A stretch of DNA of 64,000 nucleotides. Origin: Microthrixaceae bacterium. GTDB lineage: Bacteria > Actinomycetota > Acidimicrobiia > Acidimicrobiales > Microtrichaceae. The stretch covers positions 1 through 64,000 of the forward strand of contig JAMLGK010000003.1 of NCBI GenBank assembly GCA_023957995.1, given 5' to 3'. The position numbers were made by a program, and so were the translations under genes. A model generated the notes under the pieces. That model ran no database searches and was not told the DNA's origin. It worked only from the letters and a program-made list of their open reading frames with translations. Of the stretch, positions 37,687 to 47,330 are shown piece by piece (position 1 is the first letter of the stretch; every line of letters begins with the position of its first letter).

Positions 37687-38937
37687 GTGACTCATCGGAT
37701 CGTGATACTCGGTGCCGGCACCGGCGGAACCCTGGCCGCGAACCGCCTTCGTCGTGAGTACTCCACCGATGAGGCGACGATCACCGTGGTCGACCAGGAC
37801 GACGTTCACGTTTACCAACCGGGGCTGCTGTTCGTGCCGTTCGCTCTGGCACGACCCGACGACATCGTGCGGCCTCGACAGGACCAGCTGCACGACCACA
37901 TCGAGTACATCCAGAGCCCAATTGAGGCCGTGGAGCCCGACGCCGACAGGGTCCACCTGACCGACGGGACCGTCCTTGATTTCGATGTGCTCGTCGTGGC
38001 GACCGGCGCTGCTCTGCTGCCCGAGGAGACCGAGGGCCTGACGGGGCCCGGTTGGGGTGAGAAGGTCCACACCTTCTACACACTCGAGGGCGCCACGGCG
38101 CTGCGCGACAGCCTCGCAGCGTTCGACGGCGGTCGTCTAGTGATCAACGTGGTCGACATGCCGATCAAGTGTCCGGTTGCACCGCTGGAGTTCGCGTTCC
38201 TCGCCGACTGGTTCTTCACCGACCGCAAGATGAGGGATTCGGTGGACATCACATATGTGACTCCGCTGGATGCCGCGTTCACCAAGCCTGTTGCCGCGAA
38301 ACGGCTCGGGGGCATGCTCGCGGAGCGCGGGATCGACCTGGTGACCGAGTTCAACACCGGTGAGGTCGACGGTGAGGGAGGACGGCTCGTCTCCTACGAC
38401 GAGCGGGAGGTGCCCTTCGATGTGGCCGTTGTGATCCCGTTGCACGGGGGTCAGCCCTACGTGGGGCGTTCCCCGGGCCTGGGTGACGCGCTCGACTTCG
38501 TGCCCACCGACCCCCACACGTTGCAGTCCCAGTCGCGCCCCAACGTGTTCGCGCTCGGGGACGCTACGAACGTGCCGGCATCCAAGGCCGGCTCGGTCAC
38601 GCACTTCGAGGGCGACGTTCTGGTGGAGAACGTGAGTCGTTTCATCGCCGGTGAGGAACTGGACGCCTCCTACGACGGCCATGCCAACTGCTTCATCGAG
38701 ACCGGTTTCGGCAAGGCGATGCTGATCGACTTCAACTACGACACCGAGCCACTACCGGGGCACTTCCCATCCAAGGTGGGGATGCCGTTGCTCAAGGAGT
38801 CGCGGGCGAACCACCTCGGCAAGCTGATGTTCCAGTGGTTCTACTGGCACGCGCTCCTGCCGGGGCGCGACATCCCGGGAATCGGCCCCGACATGCCCAC
38901 CACCGGAAAGCGGTCGCCCGAATCGGAATCCCCCTGA
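37687..38937 (+). CDS. Sulfide:quinone oxidoreductase-like FAD flavoprotein
   Basis: 416-residue NAD(P)/FAD-dependent oxidoreductase of the sulfide:quinone reductase group. FAD motif VILGAGTGGTLAANRL at the N-terminus, ATG motif VVATGAAL, and FALGDATNVPASK for the second FAD contact. Cys162 (IKCPVAP) and Cys335 (ANCFIETG) sit where the redox cysteines of SQR are found, and GKAMLIDFNYDTEP and the amphipathic tail LGKLMFQWFYWHALL fit membrane-surface quinone reduction. GTG 37687 has GGAGG six nt upstream. It heads a cluster with DsrC- and DsrE-like genes. Confidence 0.85.
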   Translation: MTHRIVILGAGTGGTLAANRLRREYSTDEATITVVDQDDVHVYQPGLLFVPFALARPDDIVRPRQDQLHDHIEYIQSPIEAVEPDADRVHLTDGTVLDFDVLVVATGAALLPEETEGLTGPGWGEKVHTFYTLEGATALRDSLAAFDGGRLVINVVDMPIKCPVAPLEFAFLADWFFTDRKMRDSVDITYVTPLDAAFTKPVAAKRLGGMLAERGIDLVTEFNTGEVDGEGGRLVSYDEREVPFDVAVVIPLHGGQPYVGRSPGLGDALDFVPTDPHTLQSQSRPNVFALGDATNVPASKAGSVTHFEGDVLVENVSRFIAGEELDASYDGHANCFIETGFGKAMLIDFNYDTEPLPGHFPSKVGMPLLKESRANHLGKLMFQWFYWHALLPGRDIPGIGPDMPTTGKRSPESESP

Positions 38938-39072
38938 GCCCGAGCGTCACCGAACCGGAGCCCGGACAGCCCCGGCCGAACCCACGACCTGCTTCGAGAC
39001 CCGGTACATCGGCCGGGACCCAGCACACCAGTCGCAATCAGCCACACGAAATTGGACAAAGGAGCGATACCA

Positions 39073-39390
39073 ATGCCGACCAAGACCGTCGCGGGAACCA
39101 CAGTCGAGGTGAACGACGAGGGCTTTTTCACCGATCCGTCGCAATGGACCGAGGAGATGGCCCCTGAACTGGCCGAGGCCGAGGGGATCGACACCCTCAC
39201 AGATCCCCACTGGACCGTGATCAGGTTCATGCGCCAGGAGTTCGAGGAGAAGGGCACCGGTCCGACCGTGCGCGCGCTCGGCAAGACCTCCGGGGTGACG
39301 GTGAAGGAGCTCTACCAGCTGTTCCCCAAGGGACCGGCGAAGATCGCGGCGCGCGTGGCTGGGATTCCGAAGCCGCGCGGCTGCATCTGA
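39073..39390 (+). CDS. DsrC/TusE family sulfur carrier-like protein
   Basis: 105-residue protein of the DsrC/TusE/DsvC family: ending GPAKIAARVAGIPKPRGCI gives the conserved flexible C-terminal arm. The penultimate Cys104 is kept. The second cysteine of true DsrC, 11 residues earlier, is Ala93, so the protein cannot form the intramolecular disulfide of DsrC and is TusE-like in this respect. ATG 39073 is chosen with AAAGGAG at 39057-39063. Its position after the SQR-like gene and before a DsrE-like gene suggests persulfide transfer. Confidence 0.85.
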   Translation: MPTKTVAGTTVEVNDEGFFTDPSQWTEEMAPELAEAEGIDTLTDPHWTVIRFMRQEFEEKGTGPTVRALGKTSGVTVKELYQLFPKGPAKIAARVAGIPKPRGCI

Positions 39391-39476
39391 GGCGATGATC
39401 GCACCGCTGGAACACGCCGGAAGGATCCGGCGACCCCGCTCGGCAAGGCCCACACAACAAGGAAGTGACCGATCAG

Positions 39477-39965
39477 ATGAATACTGAACAACCAGCGCAG
39501 CCGGATCCGATCGAGAAGGTGTCGGTGATCATCTCGAGGGGCTCCCTCGATGAGGTCTACCCCGGTTTGATCATGGCCAACGGAGCTCGCGCCGAAGGGA
39601 TCGAGGCCAACCTGTTCTTCACGTTCTTCGGACTCGACGCCATCCATGCCAAGCGGCACGAGCACATCAAGGTCGCAACCGTCGGCAATCCGGGGATGCA
39701 CGTGGCCACCTGGCTCGGTGGCCTCCCCGGGATGAGTTCGGTGATGACCCACGTCATGGAGAAGCAGATCGCGGAGCTGGACATCCCGTCGATCCCCGAG
39801 TTCGTCGAGATGATCTCCGATACCGGAGCAGGCCTGTACGCATGCAAGGCCTCGGTCGACCTGTTCAAGATGGAGAAGAGCGACTTCATCGAGCAGGTAG
39901 ATGACATCATCACGGTAGGGGAGTTCTACGAGATCGCTGCCGGTGGCCAAATCATCTTCACCTGA
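39477..39965 (+). CDS. DsrE/DsrF/DrsH-like family protein
   Basis: About 162-residue protein of the DsrE_2 type. Signs: VSVIISRGSLDEVYPGLIMANGA near the N-terminus, NLFFTFFGLDAI, and ISDTGAGLYACKASVDLF with the cysteine expected for persulfide carriage. Related proteins relay sulfane sulfur to TusA or DsrC partners. ATG 39477 is preferred to the in-frame GTG 39465, which overlaps the AAGGAA ribosome site (39459-39464). Confidence 0.85.
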   Translation: MNTEQPAQPDPIEKVSVIISRGSLDEVYPGLIMANGARAEGIEANLFFTFFGLDAIHAKRHEHIKVATVGNPGMHVATWLGGLPGMSSVMTHVMEKQIAELDIPSIPEFVEMISDTGAGLYACKASVDLFKMEKSDFIEQVDDIITVGEFYEIAAGGQIIFT

Positions 39966-41670
39966 GACCAGTTCCACACAGCATCCTGCGGACGCGCCCG
40001 CGCCGCCGGGAGCGACGAGATCGCCTGATCTGACCGGGTCGGGTTCGACCAGGTGGCTTCCCCTGGTCGGGTTGGGCACCGCCCAGTTCGTCATGGTGCT
40101 CGACCAATCGGTCATGAACGTGTCGATCAGCCAACTCGTGGAGGACTTCGATACGACGGTGACGACCATCCAGGCCGTGATCACCCTCTACTGCCTCGTG
40201 ATGGCCATGCTGATGCTCACCGGCGGCAAGATCGGCGACATCATCGGGCGCCGCAGGGCGTTCACCATCGGCCTGGTGATCTATGCGTGCGGTTCGGCGG
40301 TTACCGCGGTGGCGCCGTCGGTGGCGGTGCTCGCGCTCGGCTGGTCGATCCTCGAGGGCGTGGGTGCGGCGCTGGTGCTGCCGGCACTCGCAGCACTCAT
40401 CGCCGGGAACTTCGAGGGCCCCGACCGAAAGGTCGCCTACGCGGTGATCGGCGGGGTGGCTGGTGCAGGCATTGCGATAGGTCCGATCCTGGGCGGCTGG
40501 GCCACCACCGAGTTGTCGTGGCGGATCGTGTTCGTGGGCGAGGTGGTTCTGGTCCTGTTCATCCTGGCGATGGTGCGACTCATCGCCGATGCCGCCCGCA
40601 GCGGCAAGCCGCCGCGCCTGGATGGGGTGGGCAGCGCGCTGGCCGCGACGGGCCTGGGTGCCGTGGTTCTCGGAACCCTGCAGTCGAGCACCTGGGGTTG
40701 GCTAGCACCCAAGGACTCCCCGGTGGAACCGTTCGGGTTCTCCCTCACCGTGTTCGTGATCGCCGGCGGCGGGGTTCTGCTGTGGGGCTTCGTGCGCTGG
40801 CAGCGCCATCGCGAGTCGAGGGGCAGCGACCCGCTGGTGCACCTCGATCTGTTGAGGATCGCCCCGTTGCGCTCGGGTCTGATCGGGCTGTTCTCACAGA
40901 ACCTGATCCTCATGGGCGTGTTCTTCGTGATTCCTCTCTACCTGCAACTGGTGATCGGACTCGACGCGCTCGAGACGGGCATCAAGATGCTCCCCGTGTC
41001 GATCACCATGTTCATCGCGTCGGCGGCGGGTAGTCGGCTCTCTGACCGCCTCCCGGTGCGCACAGTGGTGCGAGCCGGTCTGTTGACGACAGTGGTTGCG
41101 GTTCTCGCTCTGCTCAGCACCATCCGCCCCGACCTCGGCGATGCCGGCTTCGCCGTGTCGATGGCCGTGCTGGGGATCGGGATGGGTCTCATCGTGTCGC
41201 AGCTCGGCAACGTGGTGCAGTCCTCGGTCGATGCTTCCGGTCGAGGTGAGGCCGGTGGATTGCAGTACACGGGTCAGCAGCTCGGCTCGTCACTCGGTGT
41301 GGCCCTGATCGGGGCGATCGTGCTGGCGGGGCTCACCGGAGCGTTCGTCGCCAAGGTCGATGACGACCCGCGGGTAGGTGACGAGATCGCGTCCCAGCTG
41401 GCACAGGCTGCGGCTCCCGGGGTGGATTTCGTGACATCGGATCAGTTCGGTGCTGCGGTGGACGGCGCTGGTCTCGACGATGCCACCAGTGCCGCGGTCG
41501 TGGACAACTACGAATCGGCCCAACTGCAGGCGCTCAAGGCCGGTCTGCTGGCAGCGGGCCTGCTGGCGCTCATGTCCCTGGCGTTCACGCGGGACCTGCC
41601 GCACGAACCCCGGCCGACCGGCGGCGACGAGGGTTCCGACGACGACGTTCACGCCCCAGGCGCGACGTGA
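39943..41670 (+). CDS. MFS transporter, EmrB/QacA (DHA2) type
   Basis: 575-residue membrane protein with the 14-helix DHA2 layout. Motifs: FVMVLDQSVMNVSISQL in TM1, GGKIGDIIGRRRAF between TM2 and TM3, and GPILGGWATTELSWRIVF in TM5 to the next loop. The usual role is proton-coupled export of drugs or small organic compounds. GTG 39943 overlaps the DsrE-like gene by 23 nt, indicating one transcript; a later start cannot be excluded. It is followed by DUF2252 with a GTGA overlap. Confidence 0.9.
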   Translation: MAKSSSPETSSTQHPADAPAPPGATRSPDLTGSGSTRWLPLVGLGTAQFVMVLDQSVMNVSISQLVEDFDTTVTTIQAVITLYCLVMAMLMLTGGKIGDIIGRRRAFTIGLVIYACGSAVTAVAPSVAVLALGWSILEGVGAALVLPALAALIAGNFEGPDRKVAYAVIGGVAGAGIAIGPILGGWATTELSWRIVFVGEVVLVLFILAMVRLIADAARSGKPPRLDGVGSALAATGLGAVVLGTLQSSTWGWLAPKDSPVEPFGFSLTVFVIAGGGVLLWGFVRWQRHRESRGSDPLVHLDLLRIAPLRSGLIGLFSQNLILMGVFFVIPLYLQLVIGLDALETGIKMLPVSITMFIASAAGSRLSDRLPVRTVVRAGLLTTVVAVLALLSTIRPDLGDAGFAVSMAVLGIGMGLIVSQLGNVVQSSVDASGRGEAGGLQYTGQQLGSSLGVALIGAIVLAGLTGAFVAKVDDDPRVGDEIASQLAQAAAPGVDFVTSDQFGAAVDGAGLDDATSAAVVDNYESAQLQALKAGLLAAGLLALMSLAFTRDLPHEPRPTGGDEGSDDDVHAPGAT

Positions 41671-43064
41671 CCGCACGGCTGACCTCCGAGGAACGCCGCG
41701 AGATCGGGCGCGAGGCGAGGCGGGCGTTGCCGCGCACGGCCCACGGCAGCTGGGAGCCGGCTGCGGACCGACCGGATCCGGTGTCGTTGTTGGAGGAACA
41801 GGATCGAGGCCGACTCGGCTTCCTGGTGCCGGTCCGCCACCAGAGGATGCGGGAGTCCGAGTTCACGTTCTTCCGTGGTGCCGCCAACATCATGGCGTCT
41901 GACCTGGCACATAGCCCCGACACCGGTTTCGAGGTGCAGCTCGGAGGTGACGCCCACCTGTCGAACTTCGGGGCGTACGCCTCCCCGGAGCGGGCTCTGG
42001 TGTTCGACCAGAACGACTTCGACGAGACGCTCCCTGGCCCCTGGGAATGGGACCTCAAGCGTCTGGCGGCGAGCGTGATGATCGCCTCGCAGCACCTCGG
42101 GTTGCCCGCCAAGCAGGCACGACGCGCCACCAGCGAGGTGACACGGTCCTACCGGGAGGCGATGGCGAAGTACGCAGAGATGGGTCACCTCGAGCTCTGG
42201 TACGACCATGTGAGGGTCGACGACCTGCGGGACCACGACCAGGGCGCCGGACCGGGGTTCGACAAGCGCCTCGACCGATTCGAGAAGCGTGCCACCAAGA
42301 AGACCAGCCTCCACGCGTTGTCGAAGCTCGCCGAGAAGGTGGATGGCACCTGGCACATCCGCACAGAGGCGCCGGTGCTGTTCTCGCTGCGCAACGGCCC
42401 CGAGGGCTACGACCCGGATGAGGCGGAGCGGGCTGCTCTCGCCGCGTTCGAGGCGTTCAAGCCGAGCCTCGACGACAGCCGCCAGGCGCTGCTCGAGCGC
42501 TACGAGGTGGTCGACATAGGGGTGAAGGTCGTGGGGGTCGGCAGCGTCGGGACACGCTGCCTGGTGATCCTGCTGCAGGGCCGCGACGAGAACGACCCGC
42601 TCTTCCTGCAGGCGAAGGAAGCCGGTGCTTCGGTGCTGGAGCCCTACCTCGCTCCGAGCCGCTACGACAACCACGGCCGTCGCGTCGTGGAAGGCCAACG
42701 TCTGGTGCAGGCCCAGAGCGACATCTTCCTCGGCTGGACCGTGGGGAGCGGATCCGAGGTGACCCGTGACTTCTACGTGCGTCAGCTGCGCGACTGGAAG
42801 GGCTCCGCCGACATCACCGAGGGAACCACCGCGAACCAACTCGCCTTCTACGGGTCTCTTTGCGGTCTCACCCTCGCCCGGGGCCACGCCAGATCGGGTG
42901 ACCCGATAGCGATCCGTTCCTATGCGGGACGCAACGACACGCTCGACCGTGCCGTGACGGCCTTCGCCGAGGCCTACGCGGTACAGAACCGCCGGGACTA
43001 CCAACTGTTCCAACAGGCGATCGAACAGGGTCGTCTGGAGGTGGCTACCGAGGAGTCGTCATGA
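41667..43064 (+). CDS. DUF2252 family protein
   Basis: 465-residue cytoplasmic protein of DUF2252, distantly related to kinase-like phosphotransferases. It has LGGDAHLSNFGAYAS and DQNDFDETLPGPWEWDLKRL, where the His/Asn and Asp residues resemble the catalytic and metal-binding loops of aminoglycoside phosphotransferases. Function unproven. GTG 41667 overlaps the MFS gene stop (GTGA 41667-41670), so the pair is translationally coupled. Confidence 0.88.
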   Translation: MTARLTSEERREIGREARRALPRTAHGSWEPAADRPDPVSLLEEQDRGRLGFLVPVRHQRMRESEFTFFRGAANIMASDLAHSPDTGFEVQLGGDAHLSNFGAYASPERALVFDQNDFDETLPGPWEWDLKRLAASVMIASQHLGLPAKQARRATSEVTRSYREAMAKYAEMGHLELWYDHVRVDDLRDHDQGAGPGFDKRLDRFEKRATKKTSLHALSKLAEKVDGTWHIRTEAPVLFSLRNGPEGYDPDEAERAALAAFEAFKPSLDDSRQALLERYEVVDIGVKVVGVGSVGTRCLVILLQGRDENDPLFLQAKEAGASVLEPYLAPSRYDNHGRRVVEGQRLVQAQSDIFLGWTVGSGSEVTRDFYVRQLRDWKGSADITEGTTANQLAFYGSLCGLTLARGHARSGDPIAIRSYAGRNDTLDRAVTAFAEAYAVQNRRDYQLFQQAIEQGRLEVATEESS

Positions 43065-43072
43065 CCCGACGG

Positions 43073-43492
43073 TCATCGCGGTGGTAGCTGCGCTACCGCG
43101 CCGGATCCGATCAGGTCGACCTCTTCGCGAACCGAAGCGGCGAACGACCTCGCCCGGGACAGCTGTCGGGTGAGGTGCAGCAGCTGCGCCTCTGCGCGAT
43201 CTGCATACGAACTGAGTTGGTCCAGCCGCGCGGTGTCGAGGGTTCCGGCCGCACCCGCTGCACGTAGCTCGAGGATCTCGGCGGTCTCCTCGAGGGAGAA
43301 CCCCAGTGGCTTCATCACCTTGACCTGTTCGAGGCGCTCGACATCGCCATCGGTGTAGAGCCTGAACCCGCCGGCTGAGCGCCCGGAGGGGACCACCAGG
43401 CCGACCTCTTCGTAGTGGCGGATGGTGCGCAGCGAGAGACCCACACGTTCCGCGACGGTGCCGATCTGGTGGAGTTGCTCGTCGCTTCTCAT
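43073..43492 (-). CDS. MerR family transcriptional regulator
   Basis: 139-residue regulator with the MerR winged helix ([24 protein letters not shown], then [16 protein letters not shown]) and a short coiled-coil dimer helix. No clear metal-ligand cysteines are present in the C-terminus, so an organic or anion-derived signal is more likely than a metal. ATG 43492 overlaps the SulP stop as ATGA, so it is made with the transporter. A fitting MerR-type palindrome lies upstream of the SulP gene. Confidence 0.88.
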   Translation of the reverse strand: MRSDEQLHQIGTVAERVGLSLRTIRHYEEVGLVVPSGRSAGGFRLYTDGDVERLEQVKVMKPLGFSLEETAEILELRAAGAAGTLDTARLDQLSSYADRAEAQLLHLTRQLSRARSFAASVREEVDLIGSGAVAQLPPR

Positions 43493-44985
43493 CCGTGTCC
43501 CGATGAGAAGTGGCCCGACAGGCGCCCGTGCAGCTCGGTGCTCTGGGTGTTGAGCCCGGTGATCTCGGCGTGCGTACCGTGGCGCTCGAACTTGGCGACG
43601 ATGGTGTCGAGTACGGCCACCGCGGAGCTGTCCCAGATGTGGGCATCGCTCAGGTCGACGATCACGTTGGGTGTGTCCTCGAAGTAGTCGAACGCGTGGA
43701 CCAACTCGTTGGTGGAGGCGAAGAACAACTCGCCGGTCACGTGGTAGATCCGCATGTTGTGATCGGGGTCGACCACGTCGGTGACCTCGACCAGGTGAGC
43801 AACCCGTCGGGCGAAGAAGATCGCCGAGAGCAGCACACCGGCCAGCACACCCAGTGCGAGGTTGTGGGTGAACACCACGATCGCCACCGTCACGACCATC
43901 ACAGCGGTCTCGCTGCGCGGATTGCGCCGCAGTGTGGTGGGTCTGATGCTCGACCAGTCGAAGGTGGCCACAGCCACGACGATCATCACCGCAACCAGCG
44001 CGGCCATCGGGATCGCAGCGACGACCGGGCCGGCGACGAGGATCATGAGGAGCAGGAACACTCCCGAGGCGAGTGTCGACAAGCGGGTGCGACCACCACT
44101 GCGCAGGTTGATCATCGACTGGCCGATCATGGCGCAACCGGCCATCCCACCGAGGAAGCCGGTGGCCAGGTTGGCAATGCCCTGGCCGCGTGCCTCGCGG
44201 CCGGTGTCGGAGTTCTCATCGGTCATGTCGTCCATCAACTGCGCGGTCAACAGCGACTCGAGCAGTCCGACCACCGCGAGGGTGAACGACACCGGAGCGA
44301 TGATCGCGAGTGTCTCGAAGGAGAAGGGCACGCCGGGCAGACTCAGCCCCGGAAGTGCCGAGGGCAGCTCGCCCATGTCTCCGACGGTCGGCACGACGAG
44401 GCCGAACACGGCCGCGGCTCCGCCGATGACGACTATCGCCACCAGCGGCGAGGGAAGCACCGTGGTCGCCTTGGGCAGCAGGTAGATGATGGCGATTCCG
44501 CCACCGACCATCAGGTAGACGGTCATGCCGCCGCCGATGAAGTGGTCGAGCTGCGCCATGAATATGAGGATCGCCAGAGCGTTGACGAAGCCGGTCATGA
44601 CCGACCGCGGGATGAAGCGCATCAGTTTGCCCACCCCCAACGCACCGAAGGCGACCTGGAACGCACCCGCCAGGATCGTCGCCGCGAACAGGTACTCCAC
44701 CCCGTGTTTCTTCACGAGCGGCACCATGACCAGTGCCATGGCTCCGGTGGCCGCGGAGATCATGCCCCGGCGGCCGCCGGCGAAAGCGATGATGATCGCG
44801 ATGGAGAACGAGGCATACAGGCCGACCTTCGGGTCCACGCCAGCGATGATCGAGAATGAGATCGCTTCGGGGATCAGGGCCAGCGCGACCACGAGGCCGG
44901 CCAGGAGGTCGGCGCGCGGGTTCGAGAACCACTCCTCGCGGATGCGCGGCGACCTGGCGCGTGAGATGACAGTGCTGGTGGACAT
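43489..44985 (-). CDS. SulP family anion transporter with STAS domain
   Basis: 498-residue transporter. The membrane part starts with [23 protein letters not shown], the SulP hallmark, and ends with a C-terminal STAS domain ([20 protein letters not shown]). Substrates in the family are sulfate, bicarbonate or other anions and cannot be decided here. ATG 44985 has CGGAGA eight nt upstream. First gene of a unit with the MerR regulator. Confidence 0.9.
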   Translation of the reverse strand: MSTSTVISRARSPRIREEWFSNPRADLLAGLVVALALIPEAISFSIIAGVDPKVGLYASFSIAIIIAFAGGRRGMISAATGAMALVMVPLVKKHGVEYLFAATILAGAFQVAFGALGVGKLMRFIPRSVMTGFVNALAILIFMAQLDHFIGGGMTVYLMVGGGIAIIYLLPKATTVLPSPLVAIVVIGGAAAVFGLVVPTVGDMGELPSALPGLSLPGVPFSFETLAIIAPVSFTLAVVGLLESLLTAQLMDDMTDENSDTGREARGQGIANLATGFLGGMAGCAMIGQSMINLRSGGRTRLSTLASGVFLLLMILVAGPVVAAIPMAALVAVMIVVAVATFDWSSIRPTTLRRNPRSETAVMVVTVAIVVFTHNLALGVLAGVLLSAIFFARRVAHLVEVTDVVDPDHNMRIYHVTGELFFASTNELVHAFDYFEDTPNVIVDLSDAHIWDSSAVAVLDTIVAKFERHGTHAEITGLNTQSTELHGRLSGHFSSGHG

Positions 44986-45139
44986 CGGAACTCTCCGGTG
45001 GGGCGCGCTCTGGCGCTGGGTGGGGGAATCATCAGCGGGGTGTCACAGGGACACGCAGCTCGTCGCGGCCCCGAGAATGACCCGGCCGGGCAGCTTCACA
45101 GCCGGTGGACAGAGGGACTCGACTTGCGACCGGGTCACC

Positions 45140-45159
45140 CTACCCTCACGTAAGGGTAG
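45140..45159. promoter_or_regulatory. Candidate MerR operator
   Basis: A 20-bp palindrome, on the minus strand CTACCCTTACGTGAGGGTAG, symmetric except for one pair and centred on ACGT. MerR regulators bind such long palindromes at promoters with extended spacers. It covers the last codons of the P-type ATPase gene, about 155 nt before the SulP start. A weak TAGGGT -10-like sequence follows on the minus strand. A plain terminator is the alternative, but no T-run is present and the stem is not GC-rich. Confidence 0.5.
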
Positions 45160-47269
45160 AGATGGTGCCGACGGGGTGTGACTTGTGTCCACCACGGGTC
45201 GGGGCATCGTGACCTGGTCGCAGGTCCACACGTCGGAGCAGTTGGGCGTTCAGGGCGACCACGATGGTGGAGAGGCTCATCAGCACCGCCCCGACCGCCG
45301 GTGAGAGGTCCAACCCGGCCCAGGCGAATGCGCCGGCGGCGAGAGGGATCGCGACCACGTTGTAGCCGGCCGCCCAGGCCAGGTTCTGGCGCATCTTGGA
45401 GTAGGTGGCACGCGAGAGTCGCACCACCGCGGTCACACTGCGCGGGTCACTCGATGCGAGCACCACGCCGGCGGATTCGAGCGCCACGTCGGTCCCGGCC
45501 CCTATAGCGAGACCCACATCCGCCCGGGCCAGCGCGGGCGCGTCGTTCACTCCGTCGCCCACCATCGCGACCGTCAGGCCCCGGGCCTGCAGGTCTGCGA
45601 CCGCCCTGTCCTTGTCCTCGGGCAGCACCTCGGCGATCACCTGGTCGAGACCCAACTCGTCGCCGACCGCCTCGGCCACCTGCCGCGCGTCGCCGGTGAT
45701 CATCACGACCCGGATGCCCATGGCCTTCAGATCGTCCACTGCTTCGCGGGCCTCTGGACGCACCACGTCCTCGAGGGCGAACGCCGCCACGATCCTGTCG
45801 AGCGCAAACAGGTAGAGCACCGCCGAACCCCGGGACTCCCAGCTTGCGGAATCCTCGGCGATGCCATCGGGGACCTGTGCTCCCAGTTCCTTGCGGAGCG
45901 CAGGTCCCCCGACCGAGTACCGCACCCCATCCACGTCGGCTTCGACCCCCCGCCCTGCGCGGGTCCTGAAGTCGCTGGCCGTGCGCAGCTCGCCCGATTC
46001 CAGCGCCCGGGTGGTAATGGCCCGCGCCAGGGGGTGTTCGCTCTCGCTCTCCACCGCGCCGGCCACCGCCAACGCCGCTGCATCGTCGAACCCCGGTTCC
46101 GTGGCCACCCCGGTGACCACGTGTGCTCCCTGGGTGAGGGTGCCGGTCTTGTCGAAGAGCACCGCGTCCACCGTTCGCATCCGTTCGAGGGCGAGGCGGT
46201 CCTTGACCAGGATCCCCGCTTGGGCCGACACCGCGGTGGAGATCGCGATCACCAGCGGGATGGCCAGTCCCAGCGCGTGCGGGCATGCGATCACGAGCAC
46301 GGTCACGGTCTTCACCACGGCGCTGTCGACGTCTCCGAGTGCCGACCACAGCACCATGGTCAGCAGCGCAGCCGCGGTTGCCACGTAGAACAGCAGCGCA
46401 GCGAAGCGGTCGGCCAGCACCTGGGCGCGACTGCTGGAGGCCTGGGCGTCGGCGACCATCCGTTGGATGCCGGCCAGGGCTGTGTCGTCGCCGGTGGCTG
46501 TCACCCGAATCCGCAGCGACGAGTCGGTCGATACCGTGCCGGCGACAACCCGGTCGCCAACGCTCTTCGCCACGGGTCGTGACTCACCGGTGATCATCGA
46601 CTCATCGAGTTCGGCCTCGCCGCCGACGATCTCGCCGTCGGCGGGAACACGGGCGCCGGCGCGCACCAGCACCACATCGTCCACGACCAGGTCGTAGAGC
46701 GGGACCGACGTGACCGATCCGTCGTCACCGATGTGTTCAGCGTCGTCGGGCACGAGTTCGGCAAGAGCCGCCAGGGCTCCACGGGCCTGGCCGATCGCCT
46801 TCATCTCCTGCCAGTGCCCCAGGAGCATGATCGTGACCAGCGCGGCCAGTTCCCACCAGAAGTCCAGGTCGAACCACCCGAGGCTGGTGGCCATCGAAGC
46901 GGAGTAGGCAACCGTGATAGCCATCGCGATGAGGAGCATCATCGCCGGTTGGCGATCACGGATCTCCCGGGCGGCACCCTGCAGGAAGGGCCATCCTCCC
47001 CAGAAGAACACGACCGAACCGAGCACCGGCCCGACCCAGTCGATCCCCGCGAAGTCCAGCGTGTAACCGAACCAGTCCATCACCATGTGGCTCGTGGCCA
47101 CGAGCGGCACGGTCAGCACCAGCGAGATCCAGAACCGACGACGGAACATCTCCGGATCGTGTCCGGCGTGTTTGTCGTGCTGGCCGTGTCCGGAGTCGGA
47201 CCCGCGATCGCCGGAGCCGCGGTGTTCGGAGTGGTCGCTACCGCTGGCGGTGATTCCCGGGTGCTCCAT
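45146..47269 (-). CDS. Heavy-metal P-type ATPase, CopB (P1B-3) type
   Basis: About 707 residues. A His/Asp/Ser-rich N-terminus (HSEHRGSGDRG, GHGQHDKHAGHDPEMF) replaces the usual CxxC domain. TM6 has CPH (VIACPHALGLAIPL), the phosphorylation site is DKTGT, and TM7-TM8 have AGYNVVAIPL and VLMSLSTIVV; CPH with MSxST marks subgroup P1B-3, which exports copper (often Cu2+ or Cu+). ATG 47269 is chosen for the His-rich start. The substrate should be copper; silver is possible. Confidence 0.9.
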   Translation of the reverse strand: MEHPGITASGSDHSEHRGSGDRGSDSGHGQHDKHAGHDPEMFRRRFWISLVLTVPLVATSHMVMDWFGYTLDFAGIDWVGPVLGSVVFFWGGWPFLQGAAREIRDRQPAMMLLIAMAITVAYSASMATSLGWFDLDFWWELAALVTIMLLGHWQEMKAIGQARGALAALAELVPDDAEHIGDDGSVTSVPLYDLVVDDVVLVRAGARVPADGEIVGGEAELDESMITGESRPVAKSVGDRVVAGTVSTDSSLRIRVTATGDDTALAGIQRMVADAQASSSRAQVLADRFAALLFYVATAAALLTMVLWSALGDVDSAVVKTVTVLVIACPHALGLAIPLVIAISTAVSAQAGILVKDRLALERMRTVDAVLFDKTGTLTQGAHVVTGVATEPGFDDAAALAVAGAVESESEHPLARAITTRALESGELRTASDFRTRAGRGVEADVDGVRYSVGGPALRKELGAQVPDGIAEDSASWESRGSAVLYLFALDRIVAAFALEDVVRPEAREAVDDLKAMGIRVVMITGDARQVAEAVGDELGLDQVIAEVLPEDKDRAVADLQARGLTVAMVGDGVNDAPALARADVGLAIGAGTDVALESAGVVLASSDPRSVTAVVRLSRATYSKMRQNLAWAAGYNVVAIPLAAGAFAWAGLDLSPAVGAVLMSLSTIVVALNAQLLRRVDLRPGHDAPTRGGHKSHPVGTISTLT

Positions 47270-47330
47270 CAAGGGCCACAGTACGGTCGACCGATGTCCC
47301 TGCGTCGGGCAGAAGTGGGACCGGTTCTCC

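Noticed and set aside
41649..43013. Minus-strand open frame opposite DUF2252
   Set aside because: Shadow of a clear DUF2252 gene that has conserved motifs and a coupled start.
43510..44859. Plus-strand open frame opposite SulP, rich in His, Asp and Arg
   Set aside because: Composition results from reading the reverse of hydrophobic codons; the SulP gene on the minus strand explains the sequence.
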